Shown here: piece by piece, positions 30,126 through 39,769 of the stretch | Numbering within the stretch: the first letter of the stretch is position 1 | How the letters are laid out: each line of letters begins with the position of its first letter | Assembly (NCBI GenBank): GCA_905221605.1 | Contig: CAJNDS010000149.1 | Location: 90,001 to 154,000, forward strand | Source: Symbiodinium natans | Lineage: Eukaryota; Sar; Dinophyceae; Suessiales; Symbiodiniaceae | Direction of reading: 5' to 3' | DNA length: 64,000 nucleotides | Translations under genes and position numbers: made by a program | Notes under the pieces: generated by a model | What the model was told of the DNA's origin: nothing | Database searches by the model: none | What the model saw: the letters and a program-made list of their open reading frames with translations, nothing else

Positions 30126-32007
30126 ATGACTTTTTTGAAATCCACGGCCCGAGGCCAGGACATTAAAGCGGGTCGCGAAACAGTGCCTCTTATTCGAGGT
30201 CGGGCTGGCTTCTGGACCACCCCTTTGCCGGATTGATCAAAACAATTTTGTATATGGTGTTTTTACCAGGGAATTCTTGGTTTCGGCGTTGTTGGGATTC
30301 CGGGTGTTTGGGGTCTTGGAAAAGAGGCCTGCCTTTAAGATTCAAAAACCCGGCCTGTTAGGTTTAAAGCTTGCTTCAAAACAGGCCCTAAGTCCTTTAA
30401 AACAAGCCCCAAATCGTTAAAGAAAAAGCCGGATTTCGGGAACCGTTTGACTTTAAAGTGGGGCTCCCAAACAGTCAGGGTGTCCTAAATAACTCAGCCA
30501 AATCGACTTTATAGCTGAGGCCCCTACCAACATTAATCGCAGAATGCAAGGTCATATTGTCCATACACATGTTTCCACAAGCCCTTAGGGGATTGACTTG
30601 AGAATTTGATAGAATGTAGCGGAGGATGGTATCGTAGTAGCAACAGAGTTTCAGGGTGTTCCGAAATTGCTAAATCCCATTTTGAACGCGATCTTCTGAT
30701 TGTAGTACATAACATCTTCGTTTTGTAGTTCCTATATTTGAACATGCTGATTACATAAGCTATTGGATTGGGTTAACTTTGTGAGCAGTTCTTACTTAAA
30801 ACTAATCTTTCCTTACATCTTTTCAGCTGAAACGGCAACTGAGGTGAGAACGATCAACGGTTGAACGTCTTAATGGTGGAGGCTTAAATTAGCTATTTTT
30901 TGTCCCTTTCTCACACTAGCCATATAAAAGTCATTGAACCCTGCAGTAGACTAACTGAGGTTAGACCTTTGTTGCATCAACGCCTTGAGATGTACTAGAT
31001 GCTACAGATGTTTTCAGCAACCAGGTTGACATTCAAGATCAACTTTGTTCCCAGGGGTACTACAAAAAAAGGTGGCACATTTGAAGACCTGCAACAAGAA
31101 TCTTATTCAGACATACTTGATATTTCTCTGCATATAGTTACATTGAATTTAACGTCCAATCATGGCAGGCGACCATGTCTACCAAACAGGTGTCTACGTG
31201 TAGTCGACTGGGACTCTGCCAAATTTGGTCGAAATTGGCCCACAGGTTAATAGCTGGTGTTTTTCGGCCGTTTTCGGTTTTTCTTAGACAAATGCGCAGT
31301 GAATTGTAAGTGAACGCGTGAACAGATGACAATGAGCTTTGAGCACGATGATGTTGGATGTGGCTATGAAGAACACACTCCAAGGGTGTTCTAAGGCCGT
31401 AATGAATACAGGTGGATTCGAGCTCATGGTTGAACACGGTGCGTGTTCTATGGTGATGAAATCAAAGGTCGTAGGTCGTGAACAGAGTCACAGTGTTTTT
31501 TCAGGCTGTGATTAACACAGTCACAGTTCTAAGGCATCTCATACGAGGTACACATGTCCTCCTGCTGCTTTCATGAGTTGATCTTTTGAAAGGTCACTTG
31601 ATTCACTTGATCTTGATGTTGGGTAATTTGTTGGCTTGAAGTTACCTGGTAGAACACTGAATGGTTGGTCTTGCATTGACGTTGAAAGTTGGTAATTCTG
31701 CATGTAAGGAATTCATTTGGGCAGATTGGTAATGGTTCTTATGTACAAGAGAGCGGTTGGCGCGAACAGACAAGATGGATAAACGATCGGCGATGGAAGC
31801 CTTCTTTCCAACTGATCAAAACCATGACTGGCTTTGTCTCAATCTTGCAGCGATCGTCCGAAACTGCAAAGGCTTGCCACGGCCATCGAACTACATAACT
31901 CTAAACATATGAACCGATCCCCAGTGTTGACCAACAATGGCAGTCACACTGAAAATAGCCTCGCTGAAAAGCTTTACACCTGACATGATAGCGAAGTTTG
32001 AAGGTAA
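30126..32007. other. AT-rich stretch, no gene recognised
   Basis: Only short open frames occur, none with domain-like sequence. Apart from the inverted-repeat arm near 31.2-31.3 kb I see no organised structure. Confidence 0.4.
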
Positions 32008-32310
32008 ATTGTAAACGCTTGCCATGGGGTGTTTTTTTTTTTGAGGTGGGTGGGGAGGTGAGCAGACGCATCGGACAAGACGGGGCCCTGGACCCAGGAC
32101 CGGAAAGGACGAAAGAGGGTTCGAAAAAAAGGGGAGGAAGGGCAGAGGGGTCAAAAGGGGTGGGGGGGGTGGGGCGGGGGTGGGGGGCGGGGTGGGGGGG
32201 TGGGGGGGGGGTGGGGGGGGGGGGGGGGGGGGGGGTTTTGATTAGGGGGAAGGAGGCCCGATCCGGGTCTGCTTGTTTCAGACGCTTCTCGGCAGGAAGC
32301 CGAGGCGAAT
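32008..32310 (+). mobile_element. Dispersed poly-G repeat, copy 5
   Basis: attgtaaacgcttgcc start, ccaggaccggaaaggacgaa, aaaaaaaggggaggaagggc, a broken G core at 32159-32235, aaggaggcccgatccgggtc, and the complete 3' hairpin and gcgaata end. Confidence 0.75.
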
Positions 32311-32790
32311 ATTCAAATCAGTACACCTTTCACGAATGTGAATTGCTTACCACTAAGGGAAACGTTGGGCCCTAAATAACAAGAACTATCATTCTATGCC
32401 GCATTGAGTAAAGGGGAAACGGTGCCAAGAATTCAATCTGCTTCGGCGGATCGGGAGTGGAAATCGTTTTCCGCCTTTTTATCTACGGCCGCGACGCGTC
32501 TGATTTGCGTCGATTTCGCGTCAAATACCCATCACATCGGCGATTGATTCGCAGATCCAACGCGAAGCCACCTCGTCGTGGAAGTGAGGTCACTTGTGTT
32601 CTAGTACTGTATCTCGGGCTGATGGGAAAGAAGTTGAACAATACGATCATTGCAAAGGCAGCAGAACCTAGGTGCCACACCTTCTCCAATGCCGTACAAT
32701 TCTTTGATGGTATTTAAATGCACTGATCAGGAGGGAAAAGTTAGCAAAAAGGAACGAAGTTTCCAAACAGCGTCAGACTACGAACAAGTT
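32311..32790. other. No confident gene
   Basis: A frame at 32457-32717 (FRLFIYGRDASDLRRFRVKY in part) is open for 86 codons, but the opposite strand is equally open. Nothing is recognised. Confidence 0.3.
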
Positions 32791-32799
32791 GGCTCGCAG

Positions 32800-33545
32800 C
32801 ACACCGGCTGAGTGCGCTTCGAAGCTGGTCCGGGTGCTCGGGCTTTCCTGTCCGCCTTGCCGTGTGGGAAGGGTCGCTTTGAACCTGCGGGTTTCCTGGC
32901 GGAGCTCCGCCTTCGCCTGGGAGTGCGGGATGCTGAGGAAGACACATGATGCCTCATGTGTGACGCGGTGTTGGACATTCACGGTCGCCATGCTGGCATG
33001 TGTGTTGCGGGCGGCGAGCGCACGCTTCGGCACAATGCCGTTAGGGACGTGGTCTTCGCTTGGGCCCAGCGAGCCGGGCTCCGGCCGGAGAAGGAACGCT
33101 CGGGTCTGCCCTGATGATACCCAGTCTGCAAGGCGCCGGCCTGCCGATGTCTACTTGCCCGCCTTGGGTGGGTCCCTCGACTTTGGTGCTGTGACAGCAA
33201 AGTCGAGGAACCCGCCCAAGGCGGGCATTGCAGACTGGGTATCATCAGGGCCTTGTGGCAGAAGCAACCCCAGCGACAGGAGACGGTGCTCTTGGCGAGC
33301 CAGAAGACTGGTGCAGCGGCCGAAGGCCTGTGAGGATCACTCGAGAGCACGGGCGAATGGGAAAAGGGCGCAGCCACAGTCCTGCGGCATATCGCACGTG
33401 CGGTAGCAGCCAGGAATGGGGAAGAGGCGGAGCTTGCCCACGCAGTGCTGCTGCAAGAACTCAGCGTCGTCGTTAGGTCGTTCCGGGCTCGGGCGGCCTT
33501 GAGGCGACGCAGCGCCACGCAAGTTGATGCGCCAGCATCTCATCC
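32800..33545 (+). pseudogene. Non-LTR (LINE-type) retrotransposon 3' end, decayed
   Basis: One frame reads AELRLRLGVRDAEEDT, a TGA at 32947-32949, then CLMCDAVLDIHGRHAGMCVA and GGERTLRHNAVRDVVFAWAQ up to a TGA at 33112. This C..CD....GRH...C..GG..T.RHN pattern is what I know from the C-terminal end of dinoflagellate LINE-like reverse transcriptase proteins. The TGA falls where Trp is usual. TQSARRRPADVYLPALGG continues in another frame. Later VLRHIARAVAARNGEEAELA and LLQELSVVVRSFRARAALRR return to the first frame. A fold-back at 33108-33251 interrupts it. No reverse transcriptase core is in the window, so it is 5'-truncated. Confidence 0.65.
33108..33251. repeat. Large imperfect palindrome inside the LINE remnant
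   Basis: Outer arms 33108-33130 and 33229-33251 are perfect (23 bp). Inner arms 33157-33185 and 33198-33226 pair over 29 bp with two mismatches. The loop is 33186-33197. The left side has 26 extra bases (33131-33156) against 2 on the right. The right arm is an inverted copy of LINE coding sequence. Confidence 0.9.
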
Positions 33546-34650
33546 GCCCTCCGAGCCTATCCAAGAATCCAAGCAGCCGTCGCTCTTGTTTCCTGGCCTC
33601 CGCTTGGGTCGATCAAGCGCGCACTCTGCCGAATTCCTCTCTGACTCCGCTTGGGTACGGCTTGATGGGGTCTGTAATTCGTTTGCCGGGTACCTCCTAG
33701 GTTCTACGCAGCCCCGGTCGGGCAACAATGGATGCGACGCCAGTCCCGTCCCTGCATTTCGTGCTCCCTGAGCCCGGAGCATCGCCCTCATAAGTCCGGG
33801 AAGGCCTCCGCCTACTCCTTGCCAGCACTCTCAGAAGTAGGGAGCCGCAGGCAGGTGCCATTTTGTTCACATTCGGGCTGTGGGGTTTTTCTCCCAGACG
33901 TGGTTTGCTTTAAAGTCTATTTCAAGTACTGTTTGTCACGCCCTGAGCCCATGTGCAAGCTCCCAAGAGCTGGCAACATTCTTATGCGCAAATTTCCGAC
34001 GTCCTTTTGCTGCGACTCTCCTGTTTACAAGTCGGTTTGCAAAGTGGACAAACGGCCAAAAGCTCAAAGTAGCGGCCTTGATGTAGGGCTGATTCAAAGC
34101 TTCGCAGAATTGGGACCTATTTAGAAGCGTCGCAAAAGTATAGCATCTACTCATCCTAAATGCGCAATGCAAGTGCAGCCTTAACATGGGGATTGCGGCA
34201 CATCACGGCATGCTTCAAAGTGTGACCAATCAAAGAGAATCACTCCTGCCCACATGGTGAGACGTGCAAGTGGGAGCTCGCGAACGTGGATGTCGAAGTA
34301 GATTGAAAGTGGGCCAAAGACTCAAAGTCCTCACCAACAGTTGTCGCCGACCAAGGGCAGTTTCCGTTGCTCCTTGAGGAAGTGAACTAAAATTTACCAC
34401 TCCAGCAACAAGAAAGGCAGCGTGCTCTCAGGGCCGACATCCATCGCTCTAGGCGTCCATGTCCTGCTTCAATCTACCCCGTTAGGCGAGAGACTTCTGT
34501 TTGCGCCTGGTTTGACAGAAAAAGGGGCAGGAAAGCTTAAATGGAAATTGCTGCGCAAAGCGTTTTAAAACTCGCTTAAGACTCGAGTGTCTACATTGTG
34601 TCTACATTGAATAAATTGTCTACTTGTGTTTAGACAGCTTTGAATTCTGC
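33546..34650. other. LINE 3' flank and sequence without recognised gene
   Basis: Open frames of about 100 codons exist (for example at 33732-34124), but they lack convincing composition. The first 230 bases may be the 3' untranslated part of the LINE. Confidence 0.3.
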
Positions 34651-34657
34651 AGCGGAG

Positions 34658-34702
34658 GCCGGTGAGCACGGCATGGCCCGGGCCCTTTTCACCAGCGCCG
34701 AG
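34658..34702 (+). CDS. Exon of a small plus-strand gene (15 codons)
   Basis: gcggag|gcc to gag|gcgagg reads AGEHGMARALFTSAE, phase 0 at both ends with a GC donor. A GT donor five bases further on is the alternative. It is followed in order by the exons at 34900 and 35049. Confidence 0.45.
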
Positions 34703-34899
34703 GCGAGGTGTTTCGGGCCTTCGTGAGACACTCTCAAAAAGAGAAAAGTAGTTAGCTTTCTAACAGATTCTAACAAAGACTTTAATAATTGACTAGGTCT
34801 GAGTTTGTTGGTTTTTTTTATGTATTTTGAGTTTCTTTTTGCATCAATTTTGTTGTTGATTCCCTCTTCAATGGCGATCATGTCCTCCGGTTTTTCCAG

Positions 34900-34956
34900 G
34901 GTGTCAGCAAGAGCGAAGCCCGGGCCCAAGTCTCCAAACTTTTAATGAAAGGAGAG
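34900..34956 (+). CDS. Exon of the same gene (19 codons)
   Basis: A very good acceptor (ctccggtttttccag) precedes GVSKSEARAQVSKLLMKGE. The donor gag|gtgtgagag is close to consensus. Phase 0 at both ends. Confidence 0.6.
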
Positions 34957-35048
34957 GTGTGAGAGTTCTCGTTGAGCTCTCTCTCTCCAGCTCGCAGCTC
35001 TCTCTAGGCCTCTAGGAGGCCCTGAAGAGTGCATGAAATCTTGGTAAG

Positions 35049-35117
35049 GTGTTGCTGCGGCGGGCCGTGGATGAGCGGATGCCCTTCGTCGCGGAGCAGA
35101 TTCTCAAGGAGCAGTAA
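35049..35117 (+). CDS. Terminal exon (22 codons, TAA)
   Basis: After cttggtaag the frame reads VLLRRAVDERMPFVAEQILK and EQ with TAA. Joined to the previous exon over a 92-bp intron the frame is kept. The protein is unknown. The helix-like C-terminus is rich in Arg and Glu. Confidence 0.6.
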   Translation: MLLRRAVDERMPFVAEQILKEQ

Positions 35118-35404
35118 CCGCCGACAGCAGAAGTAAGCGTGGATTGTAAACGTACTCGCTCAGCATGCGAGAGCGGATGCGAGAGCGGATGCGAGAGCGG
35201 ATGCGAGAGCAGGAGGACGCCCCGCGCTCAGTCGTTTTGCTCCTTAAGTTTCAATGCCCCCCCCCTCACTTCGACAATGACAGCTCTCTTTACGTGAGTC
35301 TTACTTTTTCGGTTTGAAAGTTCTTGGAGAACAGAATTCAACGCGAAAGTCTTTTCTTCGTTTTTTCTTCGGAGAACACACACACTGAGTCACTCAGTTG
35401 CGAG

Positions 35405-35500
35405 GCCTCAGCTCTTGACGGCTTGGAGGCGAACGGCGAGGCGGCACGGAAGGCGGGACTTAAACGAAACCCCTCGGAGTCTCGGAGACAAGGGATTGTG
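35405..35500 (+). CDS. Candidate exon, unknown
   Basis: gttgcgag|gcc then ASALDGLEANGEAARKAGLK and RNPSESRR. Natural helix-type composition. The 3' end is uncertain. Confidence 0.35.
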
Positions 35501-35577
35501 GGGGTGGAAGGGCTTGTGCTATGGGCTAGTTGTGTAAGGCCGCCTCCAACGTGTTTAGAATGTTTATTCCTCTTATC

Positions 35578-35587
35578 GTTCTCTTTT

Positions 35588-35650
<63 letters not shown>
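35578..35650 (+). repeat. (CTTT)n microsatellite
   Basis: About 18 uninterrupted cttt units. Confidence 0.95.
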
Positions 35651-35765
35651 CTGTCTGACATGTCCACTCGCAACGCTGCCATCGAACTTATCTGTCGGAT
35701 TCGGTGCCTCCTTCTATCTCTTCCTCCGACTTTCTCAGCGCTTTTCCCATCGCTTGGCTTGAGAG

Positions 35766-35870
35766 GCACATGCGGCAGGTGCCTGGCGGCAGCCCCAGCG
35801 ACACACGCCGTCCTCAACGCTCCTCAACATGACCCGCACCGCCCCCCCACCGCCACCCAAGAGATGCAAA
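35766..35870 (+). CDS. Candidate exon, unknown
   Basis: The frame reads TCGRCLAAAPATHAVLNAPQ and HDPHRPPTATQEMQ before a GA tract. Moderately protein-like. No clear borders. Confidence 0.25.
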
Positions 35871-35939
35871 GAGAGAGAAAGAGAGAGAGAGAGAGATAAG
35901 AAAAAAAGAGAGAGGAAAAAAAGAGAGAAAAGAGAGAGA

Positions 35940-36050
35940 AGTGTGAGTGCCGACTTGGACCGCCGCCGGCGGGGGCCCGCATGCCACATTTTGTCGTTCG
36001 GAGTCTGGGTGCGAGCGGGAACGGAGGGAGTTTTCAGGGTTTTTTTGTGA
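35940..36050 (+). CDS. Candidate exon, unknown
   Basis: VSADLDRRRRGPACHILSFG and VWVRAGTEG, then Phe/Val and TGA. It follows a GA tract as several other candidates do. Confidence 0.25.
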   Translation, partial: SVSADLDRRRRGPACHILSFGVWVRAGTEGVFRVFL

Positions 36051-36376
36051 GATTCCTGCGGCGCCCGCTGTTTAAGACTCTTGACCTGTTGGTTTTTGTT
36101 GTGCTCTCCTGGGCTCTCCTCATTGCTTACTAAAGTGTCCAATATTTCCCCCCCCCCCCCGCCCCCATATTTACGACAAGTCTACGACTCAGCCTTAAGC
36201 GGGTTTTTTCCACTCTCTTCGTTGAGCTCTCAGGACGGTTCTCTCCGCTCTGCTGGACCGGGGAGACCCGATGCCATGAGCCGAGAGACATAGTTCCATA
36301 GAGCGCTTCAATTGCCTTGAGATGCCTTGAGTACATCTCTTCCCTGAAGAATCGACCTTCCTTTTCTGGTGTCGAG

Positions 36377-36475
36377 TTGTTGAGGCCGGCGCAACCGCGC
36401 CTGCTGCTGGATTACGCGCTGCGAGCCGGCCACGCGGGCCTGGCCAGGCCGAATGCGCGCGCAGACGGATTCTGA
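36377..36475 (+). CDS. Candidate terminal exon (32 codons)
   Basis: ggtgtcgag|ttg then LLRPAQPRLLLDYALRAGHA and GLARPNARADGF with TGA. High-GC codons and a Leu-rich helix make it one of the better orphan exons. Family unknown. Confidence 0.45.
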   Translation: MLRPAQPRLLLDYALRAGHAGLARPNARADGF

Positions 36476-36679
36476 ACGAGCTCTTTGCAGAGAGCTTTCA
36501 ACCTTTTCCGATTCCTCTCTGCTAACTGCTGCTAACTATACCCTTTGTTTGCTTCCTCGGTGTGGCAGTGACGCCGTGACAGTTCGCGTGGGAGGCTGCA
36601 TAGAGTGCATTCCATGCATTTGCGACTGTTGCAGGTCATGCTTGGCTCACCTTGGTGAGGAGAGTCGGCCCATTCAGAG

Positions 36680-36810
36680 AGAGAGGGAGAGAGGGAGAGA
36701 GGGAGAGAGGGAGAGAGGGAGAGAGGGAGAGAGGGAGAGAGGGAGAGAGGGAGAGAGGGACGGAGGGAGGGAGGGAGGGAGAGAGGGAGAGAGGGAGAGA
36801 GGGAGAGAGG
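36680..36810 (+). repeat. (GAGAGAGG)n repeat
   Basis: About 16 eight-base units with a short gggagg interruption. Open in several frames but not coding. Confidence 0.95.
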
Positions 36811-37151
36811 CAGAGGCGGGCAGAGAGCGCGCCGTCTCAAATAGCAAACGCTCCTTCTCTTGCCCCAGTGGCCCGAAAAAAGACCCGGGTGACCCTTGCG
36901 CCGTTGTAAACAAGTCTCGCTTCTGCGAGCTCTAGCGGGGCGGTGCAGGGTAGCGTTAGGTATGGTTAGGTCAAGCTATGGGCCAATGATCGGTTTTCTT
37001 TTAACGGGGGAGAGGTTGGACGGGGCTGTGGACGGCCAGCTTGCGTGGATGGAGTTGCGCACGCAGCACGCTGGAGTGATGATAATCAACTGTGTCTGCC
37101 GGTTTGACCGCCCAAGCCATGGGCTTGTGACTGAGATCCATGGGGACCATA

Positions 37152-37486
37152 ATTGTAAACGCTTGCGCGCGCCGCCTCGGCAGCCGGGCCGGCCCCAGGA
37201 CAGGAAAGGAGGAAAGAGGGTTTCGCAAAAAAAGGGGAGGAAGGGCAGCGGGGTTAAAGGGGGGGGGGTGGAGGGGGGGCGGGGGGGGGGGAGGGGGGAG
37301 GGGGGGGGGGGGACTTTCTTGTAGGAGCACCCTCCACGGCATCGGTTTGCAGCTCCTCCAAGCGATTGGGGGGGGTCCACACGGGGGGGGGGGGGGGGGG
37401 GGGTGGCACAAAATTTGCATGGGGAAGGGTTGGGTTAGGGGGAAGGAGGCCCGATCCGGTCTGCTTGTTCCAGACGCTTCGCGAAT
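37152..37486 (+). mobile_element. Dispersed poly-G repeat, copy 6, 3' hairpin deleted
   Basis: Most complete 5' part: attgtaaacgcttgcgcgcg, cgcctcgg, ccccaggacaggaaaggagg, aaaaaaaggggaggaagggc. G runs lie at 37259-37312 and 37383-37402, with ctcctccaagcgattggggg between. The 3' block reads gatccggtctgcttgttcca and gacgcttc|gcgaatta, lacking exactly the 16 bases that form the hairpin in other copies. Confidence 0.75.
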
Positions 37487-37704
37487 TAAGCCACTGGCAG
37501 GCGGGGACACGGCTCCTAAGTGTCCAGGATACCAAAGACATGGATGTGGCCCTCCGTACCTGCTTGGGCCTCGGCACCTTTTCAGTGATTCAGCGCTCTC
37601 GTAAGCTCTCGTTCTGTCCTCAATTCTTTTGTATCACGCGCCACTTTAGAGACTTATCAGACCAGAGACGCATCAGAGACTCATCAGAGTCCACTAGAGG
37701 TCTC

Positions 37705-37762
37705 GACCACGGCCGGACGGAGATCGTCCGTGAGGCCTTGGAGGCGAGGGACAGCACACTTA
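37705..37762 (+). CDS. Candidate exon, unknown
   Basis: DHGRTEIVREALEARDSTLR lies just before a 10-bp acagacatac repeat (37765-37826). The helix-like, charged sequence and high-GC third positions support coding. Confidence 0.35.
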
Positions 37763-37822
37763 GACACAGACATACACAGACATACACAGACATACACAGA
37801 CATACACAGACATACACAGACA

Positions 37823-37958
37823 TACGTCGACTCGGGTATTGTGCACCGTTTTCCTGGTGCCCAGTGCCATGTGACCGACCCGACAGACCCCGTCGTCCTG
37901 AGTTTTTTCATCACACAACGAGACCGAGTTAGGGACTGCTGCAAGAAGCACGCTGCAG
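37823..37958 (+). CDS. Candidate exon with GT donor (45 codons)
   Basis: The frame reads YVDSGIVHRFPGAQCHVTDP, TDPVVLSFFITQRDRVRD and CCKKHAA, ending gctgcag|gtttgt. Strong protein character with a Cys pair. It follows the acagacatac repeat directly, so the repeat abuts or forms the acceptor region. Family not recognised. Confidence 0.45.
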
Positions 37959-38051
37959 GTTTGTCACATGCACATGCACAGCACGATGCACGACGTGCAC
38001 AAACAAGCCTCTCGAGATACAACAATCCTGCCAAGCGCTAGCAACGTGCAT

Positions 38052-38120
38052 CACAGTCCTGACACGGCTTCGAGGAACCTGCAGTCCACAAGAGTGCAGG
38101 AGGCCCTGAAGCCGTCCTGA
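38052..38120 (+). CDS. Candidate exon, unknown
   Basis: HSPDTASRNLQSTRVQEALK and PS with TGA. Possible acceptor at cttcgag|gaac. Confidence 0.35.
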   Translation, partial: HSPDTASRNLQSTRVQEALKPS

Positions 38121-38248
38121 ACCGCAGTGGTCCATTTAGACCTAAGACTCAACGCAAGAAAGAGCTTTCCAACTATCGGTTTTGACCATTTCATGTTGAG
38201 CTCCGGCCTGACGCAACAAATCCATGAATTTACCTTGGCCGTGTTGAA

Positions 38249-38431
38249 ATGAAACCGTCAAAGCTGTCCAGCCGTTTCTGGTCAAATTGTTATGGTCAAA
38301 TCAATGGACGGCGTGCAGGCCAGCGACCATACTTTGAATGGCGGAAGGTAGGCGAACGATCACCGCTTACAGGGCCCAAGTCACGAAAGGCGCCTGTTCT
38401 ACAAAGACAAACCGCGCACGCAGCTTTACTT
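38249..38431 (+). CDS. Small gene 5' part, two exons
   Basis: An ATG at 38249 begins MKPSKLSSRFWSNCYGQING and RRAGQRPYFEWRK up to gtaggc at 38348. After cgcttacag (38372) a second piece, GPSHERRLFYKDKPRTQLY, ends at a consensus donor gtaagt (38432). The intervening 25 bases would be an unusually short intron. Unspliced readthrough of the same ORF to 38473 is the alternative. The exon at 38656 could be the end. Confidence 0.4.
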
Positions 38432-38538
38432 GTAAGTACCTGCGCACCTTTCGCGGTTCTGGCAGGCTCATAAGGCTTTAGGGATGTGTTCGGGAGCGGG
38501 CGCCACTAAATCAGCGTGGGAGACCGGATCCTGGCGAT

Positions 38539-38600
38539 TTCAGTGCAGAGCCGAGTGCAGAGTGCAGAGTGCAGAGTGCAGAGTGCAGAGTGCAGAGCCT
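38539..38600 (+). repeat. (tgcagag)n heptamer, about 7 units
   Basis: Short perfect 7-bp tandem repeat. Confidence 0.9.
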
Positions 38601-38655
38601 TCTGGCCTTGATCGAATTTTGAGCCCGACATTGGAGAGCTGCTGGTGTCCTACAG

Positions 38656-38736
38656 TTCTTGGGTTTGATGCACCAGCTGCGCCGACTTCACAACCCCAAG
38701 AAGACCACGATCCAAGACTATCTATTGGAACTATAG
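38656..38736 (+). CDS. Terminal exon (26 codons, TAG)
   Basis: ggtgtcctacag|ttc then FLGLMHQLRRLHNPKKTTIQ and DYLLEL with TAG. Good acceptor, natural sequence. Probable C-terminus of the gene in 37.7-38.7 kb. Confidence 0.5.
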   Translation, partial: FLGLMHQLRRLHNPKKTTIQDYLLEL

Positions 38737-39457
38737 TGTGTGTGGCGTCAGACGGAAAAGTTCAGTTGAAGACTTGGTGTTCCACTTCTCGCGGGTATCG
38801 CCATTCCTCGAACGCGGCATTTTGGACAGAAATGCTTTGCCACATCGTCGAATCGTCCCCACATCTTGGGTCCGGCGTCGCAAATTGTCCAGTCGCACTC
38901 CAGGCCCGGTGCACATTTCGGGGATGCGGATCAAACAAACATTTATTTAGGATCAAGAAAAAATTTATTTAGGATCAAGAAAAAATGTATTTAGGATCAA
39001 GAAATAATTTATTCTGTTCTTCCGACGGAGAGAGGGAAGGGGAGGGAGGGAGGGAGAAAAGGAGGGAGGGAGGGAGGGAGAAGGCAGGAAGGAAGGAAGG
39101 AAGCAAGGAAGCAAGGAAGCAAGGAAGCAAGGAAGCAAGGAAGCAAGGAAGCGAGGAAGCAAGGAAGCAAGGAGGCGAGGAAGGAAGGAAGGAAGGAAGG
39201 AAAGGAAAGGAAATGAAAGGTCAGGAAAGGAAACATAACATAACATCATATGTTATAATATATATATATATGTGTGTGTATATATATTAAAACACAGTAT
39301 AACAAAATATTATAGTGGCATAGAGTAGAATAGAACACAATATCGTATAGTACCTTAAACATATAACAAAATCGAAATAACAAAGCAGATATGTATATAT
39401 ACTGCTATTTGATATCGAATTCATAATACACAATGCATATTTCTTGTTTGTTTGGCG

Positions 39458-39745
39458 CCGGGCAAGCTTCTTCAACGCGTATGAATCCCTTCCAAACCCA
39501 TGATGCGAGCATTGTGTGGGGGGGGGTCTGCCCCCCCCTTCAAACCCCCCGCTGTTTTTTAAAGCCGGGCAAGCTTGCTTCAAAGCATATGAATATCCTT
39601 TCCAAACCAATGATGCGAACGTTGTGTTTGCAAATGGGGGGGGGGGGCTGCGCCCCCCCCCAACCCCCCCGCTGCTTTCTTAGTCCGGGCAAGCTTGCTT
39701 CAAAGCACATGAATCCTTCCAATCCCATGATGCGAGCACTTTTTT
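39458..39745 (+). repeat. 107-120 bp tandem repeat, 2.6 units
   Basis: Units start ccgggcaagcttgcttcaaa, then catgaatccttccaa and catgatgcgagcac, then a G run followed by a C run able to form a hairpin. Starts at 39458, 39565 and 39684. Confidence 0.85.
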
Positions 39746-39769
39746 GCAGAAAAACATGAAGACACAATA

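Larger units (their letters stand above)
29548..31330. repeat. Inverted repeat pair bounding an AT-rich segment
   Basis: The phrase gcgcatttgtctaagaaaa, followed by a ccgaaaaacacc motif and tttggcagagtcccagtc, occurs forward at 29553-29635. It occurs as reverse complement at about 31203-31298. A linked phrase, caaagctcattgtcatc, lies outside the left copy at 29645 and next to the right copy at 31326, in permuted order. Identity looks about 70 percent. Between the copies lies AT-rich sequence without a convincing gene. Confidence 0.6.
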
